Positions 8,408 to 17,260 of a DNA stretch of 64,000 nt are shown piece after piece. Numbering within the stretch: the first letter of the stretch is position 1; each line of letters starts with the position of its first letter. Origin of the DNA: Microbacterium sp. C5A9 (GTDB lineage Bacteria; Actinomycetota; Actinomycetes; Actinomycetales; Microbacteriaceae); contig NZ_JABXGD010000004.1 of assembly GCF_022627955.1 (NCBI RefSeq), forward strand, positions 1 to 64,000, given 5' to 3'. The notes under the pieces were generated by a model that saw nothing but the letters and a program-made list of their open reading frames with translations, was not told the DNA's origin and made no database searches. A program made the translations under genes and the position numbers.

Positions 8408-9025
8408 TCACCGCTGCGGCGGCAGGTTGAAGATGACCTCGTAGGCGAAGACCTCACCGTTGACGTCACCCACGGTCGTGATCGTGTAGGGACTGAGATT
8501 CAGAATGTCGCCGACGTGAAGATCCGGAGGGTATACGACGCGCGTCGGATCCACAGAGCTGCCCCCTCCACGTCGCACCGAGTTCAGTGCGTCGAGGTAG
8601 TAGAAGCCGACACAGAACCGGTCCAGGATCGCGTCGTTGAAATCGCCGGACGCGACTTCATAGGAGACGAGTGAGCCGTCGTCGGCATAGTGTGCGGTGC
8701 CGGCCGCACCGTCCCGAGCTCCGTAATCGTGCATGCGCGAATACAGGTCCTCGTTGAGCAGTCCGCTGGACAGGATGATTCCCCCGCCGTCCGCGCGCAT
8801 GCACCTCGGTGTGGGCTCGGCCGACGGCAGGGGCCCGGGCGTCGGTCCCGTCGTGGGAGAAGCGGCCGGCTCCCGCGTCGAGGACGCGCCCGGCGCCGGC
8901 GTGATCGCCGATGCCGACTCGACGGTGTCGGTTGTCGGAGCGACGCATCCCGAGAGAAGGGTCGCCGTGCCGAACAGCAGACAGACGAGCACTCCCGCCG
9001 CTGCACTGCTGATCCTCGTGGTCAT
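8408..9025 (-). CDS. lipoprotein with a LysM-like C-terminal domain
   Basis: 205 residues. The signal peptide ends in the lipobox LLSGC (Cys27), so the mature protein should be lipid-anchored to the outer face of the membrane. A Thr/Ser/Pro-rich linker (about 30-75) leads to a globular part. Its end, VASGDFNDAILDRFCVGFY, then LDALNS, and LHVGDILNLSPYTI, matches the LysM pattern (GD..., I..RF.v, L..LN, ...GD.L.L). A peptidoglycan-binding role is plausible but the match is by eye. The start ATG has AGGA 1-2 bp before it and a CAGAAT hexamer 6 bp upstream. There is no clear operon partner. Confidence 0.7.
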   Translation of the reverse strand: MTTRISSAAAGVLVCLLFGTATLLSGCVAPTTDTVESASAITPAPGASSTREPAASPTTGPTPGPLPSAEPTPRCMRADGGGIILSSGLLNEDLYSRMHDYGARDGAAGTAHYADDGSLVSYEVASGDFNDAILDRFCVGFYYLDALNSVRRGGGSSVDPTRVVYPPDLHVGDILNLSPYTITTVGDVNGEVFAYEVIFNLPPQR

Positions 9026-9058
9026 TCCTGCATTCTGGCGTGATCGGCGATCCGACGT

Positions 9059-9080
9059 CTGTCCTCTCTTCGGAGGACAG
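9059..9080 (-). terminator. possible hairpin terminator after the carboxylesterase gene
   Basis: CTGTCCTC-TCTTCG-GAGGACAG forms an 8-bp perfect stem with a 6-nt loop, 73 bp past the stop of the minus-strand carboxylesterase gene. No U-tract follows, which is common in high-GC actinobacteria, so the terminator call is tentative. Confidence 0.4.
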
Positions 9081-9152
9081 CCTCAGGCGGATCTCCCCGG
9101 TGTGCTGACTCGACGCCCCACTCGTCCTCGTGCCGCTCGACGAGAAGTGGCA

Positions 9153-10619
9153 TCAGAGCAGCGCGCGCACCGATGCATAGGCATCGGCGACGTCGCGGGT
9201 CGGCACGTCGTAGACGCGCGCGATCCCGGAATCGCCCTCGTGCCCCACCCAGCCGGGGTCACCGGTCGACACGAACGCCACGGCGGCGCCATGGACCGCG
9301 TCGGCGAGCGCCTGCGGCGGGTTCGGTCCGGCCAGGGCATCCATCGACGGCCCGTCGAGGCAGTCGAAGAAGAACGGCACGTCGAGGCAGTGCTCGGCGA
9401 AACCGAAGCGCCCCGACGGCCACGAGAACCGGTAGACCCAGGTGGGCGCATCACCACGGTCGGCCGCGATACGAGGCACGGTGGTGCGGAACATCCGGTC
9501 GGTGAGCACCCGCCCCGCGAGGCGGGCCTTGCCGAGGCGGGCGACGTCGGCATTGGCGGCGAGGTACTCCGCTCGGATGCTCCTGCGCACCCCGAACCTG
9601 TTCAGCAGCACGGCCTGCGGCACCCATCGCAGCGCCTTCGCCGCCCCGCCCGCGAACGCCATCGTGAACTCGTCGTCGGTGGCGCCGATCACGAGCGGCT
9701 TGTCGGCACCGACACCGGCGCGCAGCGACTCCCGGGTGGGCCGCGGCAGCAGGTCGCCATCGATGGCGGGACCGAGCGGCAGCCCCTCCTCGATCATGGT
9801 GGTCATCGATGACGGGCCGAGCTGCGTGGCCTTCTTCTGCAGAGCGAGCAGACGATCCTCCGACAGCGTCGAGAGCCCGGCGACGGTCGGAGCGACCCCC
9901 GCCGACGCGGCGAGCGCACGCCCGAACGCCTCGGCACGGGCCTCGGACACGTCTCCGAGCGCACCCGAGATCGCATAGACGCCGTGGAACAGGTGCTGCG
10001 CCTTCTCCATGCCGAGCAGAGTGAGCACGGCCCCGCCCCCGGCAGACTGCCCGGCGATCGTCACGCGCCCGGGGTCGCCCCCGAACGCGGCGATGTTCTG
10101 CTGCACCCACTCGAGGGCCAGGAGCCAATCGCGCACGCCGCGGTTCGAGGGTGCATCCTCGATCCAGCCGAAGCCGTCGACGCCGAGCCGGTACGAGATC
10201 GACACGGTGACCACGCCGTCGCGGTTGAAGGCGCGACCGTCGTACCAGGGGCTCGCCGGGGATCCGGCGAAGTATCCGCCGCCGTGGATCCAGACGAGCA
10301 CGGGCAGGCCGGACGCCTCGGGGTCGGGGGTGAAGACGTTCACGTTGAGCGTCGACTCGCCCTCGACGCTCGGCTCGGGGATCAGCGTCACACCGGGGTC
10401 GCCCCGCTGCGCGGTCGCCGCGAACTCGAGTGCGTCCCGCACGCCCTCCCAGGGCGCCTTCGGCACCGGCGCCTGGAACCGCAGGGCGCCGATCGGCGCC
10501 TCCGCGAACGGGATGCCGAGGAACGCCGCCGACCGCGCGGCACCGTCCCCTCCCGCGCCGGGGCGCCAGCGCCCGCGAACCCGCCCCGCGGCGGTCTGCA
10601 CCTCGACGTACTCGGTCAT
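9153..10619 (-). CDS. type B carboxylesterase
   Basis: 488 residues of the carboxylesterase/cholinesterase family. HGGGY (112-116) is the oxyanion hole and GQSAGG (nucleophile Ser192) the elbow. The FLGIPFAEAP block near the N-terminus and the late GDSG/FAEHCLDVPFFFDCLD region (acid and His area) are family landmarks. No signal peptide is evident, so it is probably cytosolic, hydrolysing carboxylic esters. The methyltransferase gene upstream on the same strand ends 28 bp before its start. Physiological substrate unknown. Confidence 0.88.
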   Translation of the reverse strand: MTEYVEVQTAAGRVRGRWRPGAGGDGAARSAAFLGIPFAEAPIGALRFQAPVPKAPWEGVRDALEFAATAQRGDPGVTLIPEPSVEGESTLNVNVFTPDPEASGLPVLVWIHGGGYFAGSPASPWYDGRAFNRDGVVTVSISYRLGVDGFGWIEDAPSNRGVRDWLLALEWVQQNIAAFGGDPGRVTIAGQSAGGGAVLTLLGMEKAQHLFHGVYAISGALGDVSEARAEAFGRALAASAGVAPTVAGLSTLSEDRLLALQKKATQLGPSSMTTMIEEGLPLGPAIDGDLLPRPTRESLRAGVGADKPLVIGATDDEFTMAFAGGAAKALRWVPQAVLLNRFGVRRSIRAEYLAANADVARLGKARLAGRVLTDRMFRTTVPRIAADRGDAPTWVYRFSWPSGRFGFAEHCLDVPFFFDCLDGPSMDALAGPNPPQALADAVHGAAVAFVSTGDPGWVGHEGDSGIARVYDVPTRDVADAYASVRALL

Positions 10620-10647
10620 GCCTGTCTTCCGTTTCTGGGTTCGGGGA

Positions 10648-11634
10648 CTACTCTCCGGCGCGCCTCACCTCGGCGTGCGGCATCCGCTCCGTCATGACCC
10701 GCACGGCAGCGGGGTTGTCGTCGACGAGCACGGCATCGCGCCCCAGAGCCGAGGCCACCGCCCCGGTCGTGCCGCTGCCCGCGAAGAGATCGAGCACGCG
10801 GTCTCCCGGTCGACTGGACGCCCGCACGATCCGCCGCAGGATGCCCTCGGGCTTCTGCGTCGGGTAGCCCGTCTTCTCACGCCCGGTCGTCGGCACGATC
10901 GTGTGCCACCAGACATCGGTGGGCAGCTTGCCGCGGGCCGCCTTCTCGGCGGTGACGAGCCCCGGCGCCATATAGGGCTCGCGGTCGACGTCGTCGCTGT
11001 TGAACACGTACTCTCGCGGATTCTTGACGTACACGAGGATCGTGTCGTGCTTGGTGGGCCACCGTCGGCGGGACTTCGCGCCGTAGTCGTACGCCCAGAT
11101 GAGCTCGTTCAAGAAGCAGTCGCGTCCGAACACCGCATCGAGCATGACCTTGGCGTAGTGCGCCTCGCGGTAGTCGAGGTGCAGGTAGAGCGTGCCGTCG
11201 TCGGCCAGCAGCCGCCATGCCTCCTCGAGCCGCGGCATGAGGAACGCGCCGTAGTCGTCGAAGCGGTCGTCGTAGGTGCGCAGCATGCCGCGAACCCGCT
11301 CGTACTCGTGGCCGTGGAAGCCGTGCCGCACCTCGGTCGCCGTCGCCGGTTCGGAGTTCGGCAGGAGCGGGTCGGCCTCGGCGCCCGGACCCCGGGATTC
11401 CGCGCCGTCACCGCCGTCGGCAGCGGGATCGTGCGGAATCGTGGACGTGCGTCGCGCGGTGACCACCTGCCGCTCCTGCGCGCGGCCCGTGTTGAACGGC
11501 GGGTCCAGGTACACGAGCGTGAACGACGCCGAGGGCAGCGTTGCCGCGACGGAGAGGTTGTCGCCCTGGATGATCGAGACGGCGCCGGGGACGAGAGCCC
11601 CCGGGTCGTCGATCACGGAACCCGGTGCAGCCAT
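10648..11634 (-). CDS. orphan beta-class DNA methyltransferase
   Basis: 328 residues from the ATG at 11634. The open frame continues far upstream but there it is a shadow of the lipoate-ligase gene. The catalytic motif IV is DPPF (44-47) and the SAM motif I is DLFAGSGTTG (282-291), preceded by GYPTQKPEGIL (motif X region). This order, IV-target domain-I, is that of beta-class amino-methyltransferases (N6-adenine or N4-cytosine). A polar insert of about 45 residues follows motif IV. The gene overlaps the lipoate-ligase gene by 22 bp. No restriction endonuclease is adjacent, so it is either an orphan regulator-type methylase or a solitary defence remnant. Confidence 0.83.
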   Translation of the reverse strand: MAAPGSVIDDPGALVPGAVSIIQGDNLSVAATLPSASFTLVYLDPPFNTGRAQERQVVTARRTSTIPHDPAADGGDGAESRGPGAEADPLLPNSEPATATEVRHGFHGHEYERVRGMLRTYDDRFDDYGAFLMPRLEEAWRLLADDGTLYLHLDYREAHYAKVMLDAVFGRDCFLNELIWAYDYGAKSRRRWPTKHDTILVYVKNPREYVFNSDDVDREPYMAPGLVTAEKAARGKLPTDVWWHTIVPTTGREKTGYPTQKPEGILRRIVRASSRPGDRVLDLFAGSGTTGAVASALGRDAVLVDDNPAAVRVMTERMPHAEVRRAGE

Positions 11635-12662
11635 GCGTCGGTGGCGAACTTCGACTCCACCAGCGCCTCGGCATCGGCGTACTCGTCCGGGGTGATCGTG
11701 CCGTCCTCTGCCGAGGTGAGCGACCGGAAGGTGTCGATGAAGCGCTCGATGATGTCGGCACGAGAGAGGCCGGTCTGGCTGCGCAGCGGGTCGACCCGCT
11801 TGGCCGCCGACGTCGTGCCCTTGTCGCTGAGCTTCTCGCGGCCGATGCGCAGCACCTCGGTCATCATCTGACCGTCGATGTCGTACGAGAGGGTCGCGTG
11901 GTGCAGCACTCCCCCGTTGGCGAGACGCTTCTGCGCGGCTCCGCCGATCTTGCCCGACGAGCTGGCGATGTCGTTGAGGGGCTGGTAGACCGCGTCGATG
12001 CCGAGCGAGCGCAGCGCCTGCAGCACCCAGTCGTCGAGGAACGCATACGAGTCGGCGAAGGTCATGCCCTGCACGAGCGACGCCGGCACGTAGAGCGAGT
12101 AGGTGATGATCTGGCCCGCTGCCATGAGCATCGCGCCCCCACCCGAGATGCGGCGGACGACGTCGAAGCCGTGGCGCTCGGCGCCTTCGGGGTCGACCTC
12201 GTTGCGGTACGACTGGAACGAGCCGATGACGACCGCCGACTGGTCCCACTCCCAGATGCGCAGGGTGGGGCGCCGTCGCCCTTCACCCACGCGAGAGGTG
12301 AGCACCTCATCGAGAGCGAGGTTCATGCGCGGCGAGACCGCCTTCTCGTGCACGATCTCCCAGTCGAAATCGTTCCACCCCGGCGCGGTCACCAGAGCGC
12401 GGCGCACCGCGGTGCCGACGGCCTCGGGCGTGAAACCGAGCAGCTGGGCGCCCTCGGGCAGAGCGTCGCGGACCACGGCGGCGATGGCGGTGGCATCCGA
12501 CTCGACCGGCAGCCCGGTCACCGCCGCGTCGATGTCGTCGAGCGCCGTGTCGGGCTCGAGGAAGAAGTCACCGGCGAGGTGGAAGCGAGCGATCCTGCCG
12601 TCCTCGACATCGAGGTCGACGACGACGAGCTTTCCGCCTGGAACCTTGTATTCACCGTGCAC
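11613..12662 (-). CDS. lipoate-protein ligase-like protein
   Basis: 349 residues. The catalytic BPL/LplA domain (about 100-345) has RRISGGGAM (170-178) and the lysine of SGKIGGAAQKR (Lys238), the two adenylate-binding hallmarks. Residues 1-95 (EYKVPGGKLVVVDLDVEDGRI, shortened here) resemble the small accessory domain that usually follows the catalytic domain in LplA, so the order appears swapped. It would attach lipoate (or octanoate) to E2/GcvH proteins. The GTG start at 12662 is preceded by TAAGCT-N6, pointing to a leaderless mRNA. The 3' end overlaps the DNA methyltransferase gene, an unexpected partner. Confidence 0.82.
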   Translation of the reverse strand: MHGEYKVPGGKLVVVDLDVEDGRIARFHLAGDFFLEPDTALDDIDAAVTGLPVESDATAIAAVVRDALPEGAQLLGFTPEAVGTAVRRALVTAPGWNDFDWEIVHEKAVSPRMNLALDEVLTSRVGEGRRRPTLRIWEWDQSAVVIGSFQSYRNEVDPEGAERHGFDVVRRISGGGAMLMAAGQIITYSLYVPASLVQGMTFADSYAFLDDWVLQALRSLGIDAVYQPLNDIASSSGKIGGAAQKRLANGGVLHHATLSYDIDGQMMTEVLRIGREKLSDKGTTSAAKRVDPLRSQTGLSRADIIERFIDTFRSLTSAEDGTITPDEYADAEALVESKFATDAWLHRVP

Positions 12663-12755
12663 GGTTACAGCTTAAGGCGCGCGGTGCCCGGCCGGACGGA
12701 AGCGGGTCGACGGAAACGTCGGCAGCACGCAGGGCGGGGCGTGCGGGGCGGGGTC

Positions 12756-13496
12756 TCACCCGCCGAGCACGACCACGCGCTCACCGGCGCGGATCGGCAG
12801 CGAGTAGCGGTTGCCCGCTGGTGGCTGCGGGCACAGGTACTGGTCCGAGAACGCGCACGGGGGAAGGTAGGCGCGGTTGAAGTCGATGACCGCCGATCCG
12901 TCGGCCGCGGGCTCGTCGATCGGCAGGAACCGGAAGCGGTACGTCTCGATGCCGTTCGTCCCGTCGGCGAACACCGCGCTCAGGCTGCCCTGCGGGGTGC
13001 GGGTCGCGTGCAGGGTGAGCGGGATGCCGTCGAGCTCGAAGTGCAGACGCCCGGCGAGCTCCGTCTCGGCCGCCTGACCGTCGATCGCGGTGATCGTGAT
13101 GGTCTCACCGGGCGTCTGCTCGAACGATGCCGCGATCCGCCAGCCCTCCCGTGGCGGATACGCGTCGATCGCGCTGAAGTGCTCGCGCTCGCGCCGCCGG
13201 GGGTTGAACACCCTCAGCGCCACCGAGCCCCTCCGATCGAACACCCTCAGCTCTCGGCGGCCCAGCCGCAGGGTCTCGCCACCCCGCAGCGTGACCACCG
13301 AGCCGCCCGCCCCGAGGTCGCTTCCGCGGATCCCCCCGTCACCGGTCAGCGCCCAGAGCCCAGGGACTCCCTCCACCGCGGCGGGCTCGGTGATGAGCCA
13401 GTTCGTCGACTCGAGCGCGGCAGGTCCGTACTCCGCCCCGGCATATCGCTCTCGCGACTCGTGCCATGCACGCCACTCGTCTTCGAAACCCACCAC
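12756..13496 (-). CDS. DUF1684 family protein
   Basis: 246 residues. The C-terminal block FNRAYLPPCAFSDQYLCPQP (ending CPQPPAGNRYSLPI) is the signature of DUF1684, a family common in actinobacteria and bacteroidetes with no settled function. The N-terminal DEWRAWHESRE and the central beta-rich region agree with it. There is no signal peptide and no membrane segment. AGGGAGG precedes two adjacent GTG codons, either of which could start the protein. It seems to be a single-gene unit between the hydrolase and lipoate-ligase genes. Confidence 0.8.
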   Translation of the reverse strand: MVGFEDEWRAWHESRERYAGAEYGPAALESTNWLITEPAAVEGVPGLWALTGDGGIRGSDLGAGGSVVTLRGGETLRLGRRELRVFDRRGSVALRVFNPRRREREHFSAIDAYPPREGWRIAASFEQTPGETITITAIDGQAAETELAGRLHFELDGIPLTLHATRTPQGSLSAVFADGTNGIETYRFRFLPIDEPAADGSAVIDFNRAYLPPCAFSDQYLCPQPPAGNRYSLPIRAGERVVVLGG

Positions 13497-13642
13497 GCAC
13501 CTCCCTCTCGCCGCGAATCTATGCGGAGAGGAGACCGATATGCCGGGGGGACGTCACGCGGATTCACCCGCTGTAACACCCGTTCACGGGGCGTAACACG
13601 CGGACGCGCGGGAGCGGGCGGGGTGGGAGCGTGCGGCGTGGG

Positions 13643-14497
13643 TCAGCGTGCGGGGATGTGCGTGTCGAGCCACGACAGCACGTCGGCGCGGACCTCGTCC
13701 TGCTGCAGCTCCGCGAAGATCTCGTGTCGGGCATCCGGATACACCAGCGTGGTGACATCGGTGAGTCCCGACCGGGTGCGGTACTCGTCGGCGAGCTTGT
13801 GCACGCTGCGCGGGCCGCCGACGGAGTCGTCGCGACCGACGAGCAGAAGCATCGGGATGTCGCGGCCGAGGTTCTTGCGCGGGCGCCCGTAGAGCTTGGC
13901 CGCCTCGATCGGGCCGAAGAGCTTCAGCAGCGGCACGTCGGTGGTGAGCGGGTCCTCGTCGAACTGCGTCCACACGGCGGGGTCGCGGCTCAGCCATTCG
14001 AGCCCGGTGGCGTCGGGACCCGCCCAGCGCGCATTCAGCGGCGCGGCGTTGAGGGAGCCGGGCATCCGCAGCGCAGAGCCCGAGAGGATCACGGCATCCC
14101 AGGCTTCGGGATGATCGTTCACCAGCATCTGCGCGAGGAACGAGCCCCACGAATGGCCGAGCAGCACGAGCGGCAGATCGGGATGCTCGTCCTTGATGAT
14201 GCCGGTGAGCTGCCAGATCGCGTCCTTGGCGGCGGTCAGACCGCCCTTGCCGAGGCGGCCGAGCTTGGCGGGGCCCCCATGCTGGCGGATGCCGGTGCGG
14301 CCGTGGCCACGGTGATCGTCGGCGTACACGAAGAAGCCGGCCTCGGTCAGGGCCGAGATCAGGGCGCCGTAGCGGCCCGCGTGCTCGCCCACTCCGTGCA
14401 GCAGCTGCACGACTCCCCGCGCGTCACCCACCGCCGGGTGCACGTCGTAGACGATGGCGATGCCGTGAGCATCCGTGAACTCGCGCGTATCCGTCAC
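13643..14497 (-). CDS. alpha/beta hydrolase, monoacylglycerol-lipase type
   Basis: 284 residues. HGVGEHAGRY (34-43) and the nucleophile elbow GHSWG (Ser116) are typical of the monoacylglycerol lipase / lysophospholipase branch (Hydrolase_4). The acid is likely in LLLVGRDDSVGG and the His in PDARHEIF. It is soluble and without a signal peptide, so it likely acts on monoglycerides or lysolipids in the cytosol. The GTG start at 14497 is preceded by TAGGGT and six bases (GGGGGC); that stretch could serve as -10 with a leaderless start, or the G-run as a ribosome site. Confidence 0.87.
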   Translation of the reverse strand: MTDTREFTDAHGIAIVYDVHPAVGDARGVVQLLHGVGEHAGRYGALISALTEAGFFVYADDHRGHGRTGIRQHGGPAKLGRLGKGGLTAAKDAIWQLTGIIKDEHPDLPLVLLGHSWGSFLAQMLVNDHPEAWDAVILSGSALRMPGSLNAAPLNARWAGPDATGLEWLSRDPAVWTQFDEDPLTTDVPLLKLFGPIEAAKLYGRPRKNLGRDIPMLLLVGRDDSVGGPRSVHKLADEYRTRSGLTDVTTLVYPDARHEIFAELQQDEVRADVLSWLDTHIPAR

Positions 14498-14552
14498 GCC
14501 CCCACCCTACTGACGAGAGCGTCAGAGCGTCACTGATCCGGGTCGCGGAGCG

Positions 14553-15305
14553 TCACTGCACCAGTGCGTCGACCATCCCCTGCGCGATCTCGAGATCGGT
14601 GACCTCGTAGCCGCCGACGCCGTCGGATGCCGATCCCATGCGCACGCCGTCGCGCGCCTGACCGTCGTCCTCGCGCACGGTGCGCTTGGCCGAGAAGTGC
14701 AGTGCGTCGACGCCGGTCTCGACGAGCGCGCGGACGCTGGCGGCATCCACCCCGCTGCCCGCCATGATCTCGATCTCTCCCGCCGCCTCGGCGACCAGAG
14801 CGCGCAGCGTGTCGACACCGTCGATCGCCGTCGAGGCACCGCCCGAGGTCAGCACCCGGCGCAGGCCCAGCGACCGGGCGGTGGCGAGCGTCGCGACGGG
14901 GTCGACGCTCACGTCGATCGCGCGGTGCAGCGTGACGGATGCTCCCCCCGCGGCGTCGCGGAGGCGGCGCATGGCGGGGATGTCGAGCAGTCCGTCGGCG
15001 CCGAGCGCACCGATGACGACGCCGTCGGCACCCGCCGCGATCGCCCGACGCACATCGTTCTCGGCGACCGCGATCTCGTCGGCGGAGTACACGAAACCAC
15101 CCGGCCGCGGACGCACCAGCACGTGCACCTCGGGCCCCACGGCGCGCGCCGCGTCGATCGACAGCTCGAGCGTCGCGGGCGAGGGGGTGAGGCCTCCGAG
15201 CGCGAGGGCCTGGGCGAGTTCGACGCGCGCAGCGCCGACCGCGCCGGCGATGCGCACTCCGGTGGGGTCCTGCACGGCGATCTCGAGGGCGACGGGTCGG
15301 GTCAT
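14553..15305 (-). CDS. cutC: CutC-family protein
   Basis: 250 residues forming a TIM barrel of the CutC family. Landmarks are RVELAQALALGGLTPS near the N-terminus, VLVRPRPGGFVYS, GVVIGAL and TLHRAID in the middle and LTSGG, IMAGSGV and LHFSAKR towards the end. The family was named for copper homeostasis in E. coli, but that role is disputed and the biochemical activity is unresolved. The ATG at 15305 is chosen because homology starts there. CAGAAT lies 6 bp upstream and there is no ribosome site, so the mRNA may be leaderless. It is divergent from the MarR/MFS operon. Confidence 0.88.
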   Translation of the reverse strand: MTRPVALEIAVQDPTGVRIAGAVGAARVELAQALALGGLTPSPATLELSIDAARAVGPEVHVLVRPRPGGFVYSADEIAVAENDVRRAIAAGADGVVIGALGADGLLDIPAMRRLRDAAGGASVTLHRAIDVSVDPVATLATARSLGLRRVLTSGGASTAIDGVDTLRALVAEAAGEIEIMAGSGVDAASVRALVETGVDALHFSAKRTVREDDGQARDGVRMGSASDGVGGYEVTDLEIAQGMVDALVQ

Positions 15306-15366
15306 GCGTCCATTCTGGCCTGTCGGACGCGTGCGATCCGCCGCGCCCTTCCCCTCGCGCGGGAAA

Positions 15367-15387
15367 TTACTTAGACTAGCTAAGTAA
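15367..15387 (+). promoter_or_regulatory. MarR operator overlapping the start codon
   Basis: TTACTTAG-ACTAG-CTAAGTAA is a perfect 8-bp inverted repeat with a 5-bp centre, one of the few AT-rich stretches here. Its last base is the A of the marR ATG. MarR proteins bind this kind of 16-21 bp palindrome and repress their own operon. No ribosome site lies before the ATG, so the transcript is probably leaderless, and a bound dimer would block initiation directly. Confidence 0.75.
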
Positions 15388-15827
15388 TGTCTGCGTCCGA
15401 TGAATCCCTCCAGCTCACCGCGACCGATCTGCGCATGGCCACCTTCCGGCTCGCCCGACGCCTCCGCTGCGTCCGTGCCGTCGACGCGATGAGCGATGCC
15501 CAGCTCGCCGTGCTCGCCACCCTGCGCATGCACGGTCGCCGCACCATCACCGCCCTCGCCGAGCGCGAGCGGGTCACCGCACCGTCGATGACCAACATGA
15601 TCAACGGCCTCGAAGAGCAGGGTCTCGTCGTGCGCACCCCCGACGACGAAGACCGCCGTCGCGTGCAGGTCGACATCACGGATGCGGGGGTCGCGATCGT
15701 CGCCCAGACCATCCAGCGCCGCGACGAGGCACTCGCCGAGATGCTCGGCGAACTCGACTTCACCGAGCAGGAGCTCGCGACGCTGCGCGAAGCGAGCGCC
15801 CTGATGCGCAAGGTGGTCGACCGATGA
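15387..15827 (+). CDS. MarR-family transcriptional regulator
   Basis: 146 residues with the MarR winged helix: AQLAVLATLRMHGRRTITALAERERVTAPSM-type recognition region (split here), then GLVVRTPDDEDRRRVQVDIT as the wing. This is the usual dimeric repressor released by phenolics, drugs or oxidants. It overlaps the following MFS exporter gene by 4 bp (ATGA), the standard regulator-pump arrangement. The palindrome that includes its own start codon is the obvious operator, implying autorepression of both genes. Confidence 0.92.
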   Translation: MSASDESLQLTATDLRMATFRLARRLRCVRAVDAMSDAQLAVLATLRMHGRRTITALAERERVTAPSMTNMINGLEEQGLVVRTPDDEDRRRVQVDITDAGVAIVAQTIQRRDEALAEMLGELDFTEQELATLREASALMRKVVDR

Positions 15828-17185
15828 CCGCCATGTTCCGATCGTTCGCGAACATCAACTACCGCATCTGGTTCGCCGGCGCCCTCGTCTCCAACATCGG
15901 CGGCTGGATGCAGGCCACCGCACAGGACTGGGTCGTGCTCACCGAGCTGACCGACAACGACGCGGCGGCCATGGGCTTCACGATGGCGCTGCAGTTCGGA
16001 CCGCCGCTCGTGCTCGTCAGCCTGACCGGCTGGGTGGCCGACCGCTTCGAGCGACGCCGCATCCTGCTCGCCACCCAGACGTCGCTGCTGCTGCTCGCGA
16101 TCGCCGTGGGCGTGCTGCTTCTGAACGACGTCATGACGCTGCCGATGATGTTCGGCTTCGCGGCCGCGTTCGGGGTCGTCAATGCGTTCGACGCCCCGGC
16201 CAGACAGGCCTTCGTCTCGGACATGGTCTCGTCGGGCGACACGTCGAACGCGGTGGCGCTGAACTCGGCATCCTTCAACCTGGCCCGCATGATCGGGCCG
16301 GCCGTGGGCGGGCTGCTGATCGTCGCCATCGGATCGGGATGGGTGTTCATCGCGAACGCCGTGACCTTCCTCGCGATGCTCGTCGCCCTGCTGATGCTGC
16401 GCACCGGCCAGCTCGCGCCACGGCCGAAGAACCGCAGGACCGGGGGCCTCGCCGAGGGGTTCCGGTACGTGTGGGGCCGCAGCGACCTGCGAGTCGTCTT
16501 CGTGACGGTCTTCCTGATCGGCGCATTCGGCATGAACTTCCCGATCTTCGCCTCGACCATGGCGCTGGAGTTCGGCGCGGGGGCCGACGGCTACGGCATC
16601 CTGAGCTCGGTGCTCGCGATCGGATCCCTCGCCGGGGCCCTGCTCGCGGCCCGGCGCGACCGCGCCCGCGTGCGGGTCGTGATCTTCGCGGCGGGCGGCT
16701 TCGGCATCGCGGCATTCGTGTCCGCGGCGATGCCGACGTACGTGAGCTACGCCGTCACGCTGACGTTCACCGGATTCATGATCGTCACCCTGCTGACCAC
16801 CGCGAACGGCTATGTGCAGATGACGACCGCACCGGCCCTGCGCGGACGCGTGCTCGCGCTGTACATGGCGGTGATCATGGGATCCACGCCGGTGGGCGCC
16901 CCGATCGCGGGATGGGTGGCCGACACGTTCGGTCCGCGGAGCGCGATCATGCTCGGCGGCACGGCCGGGTTCGTCGCCTGCGCCATCGGCGCGATCTGGG
17001 TCTTCACCTCCGGACGCCTGCATCGCGCCGAGAACAGCCGATTCCTGATGACCCTCGACGAGACCCGACCCCTCGACGTGATCGAGGCCGATGTCGTACG
17101 GCGGCCCGAACCGGTCGAGTTCAGCGACGAGGCCGCCGTCACCACGCCGATCCGCACGACCAAGGGCGACGGATCGGTCCGCTGA
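15824..17185 (+). CDS. MFS exporter (MFS_3 / EntS-like)
   Basis: 453 residues with 10-12 TM segments. FRSFANINYRIWFAGALVSN and WMQATAQDWVVLTELT at the start, and VADRFERRRILLATQ as motif A, are typical of the MFS_3 group that includes the enterobactin exporter EntS and tetracenomycin/drug pumps. The C-terminal 60 residues after the last helix are hydrophilic. Co-translation with the MarR repressor suggests substrate-induced export of a toxic small molecule. The substrate cannot be read from the sequence. Confidence 0.88.
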   Translation: MTAMFRSFANINYRIWFAGALVSNIGGWMQATAQDWVVLTELTDNDAAAMGFTMALQFGPPLVLVSLTGWVADRFERRRILLATQTSLLLLAIAVGVLLLNDVMTLPMMFGFAAAFGVVNAFDAPARQAFVSDMVSSGDTSNAVALNSASFNLARMIGPAVGGLLIVAIGSGWVFIANAVTFLAMLVALLMLRTGQLAPRPKNRRTGGLAEGFRYVWGRSDLRVVFVTVFLIGAFGMNFPIFASTMALEFGAGADGYGILSSVLAIGSLAGALLAARRDRARVRVVIFAAGGFGIAAFVSAAMPTYVSYAVTLTFTGFMIVTLLTTANGYVQMTTAPALRGRVLALYMAVIMGSTPVGAPIAGWVADTFGPRSAIMLGGTAGFVACAIGAIWVFTSGRLHRAENSRFLMTLDETRPLDVIEADVVRRPEPVEFSDEAAVTTPIRTTKGDGSVR

Positions 17186-17260
17186 CGCATCCGCCGGATC
17201 GTCGCCGTGCGGTTTGTCAATGCCCTCCACGCACGGCCGCGGCGGTCGTAGCGTCGCACC

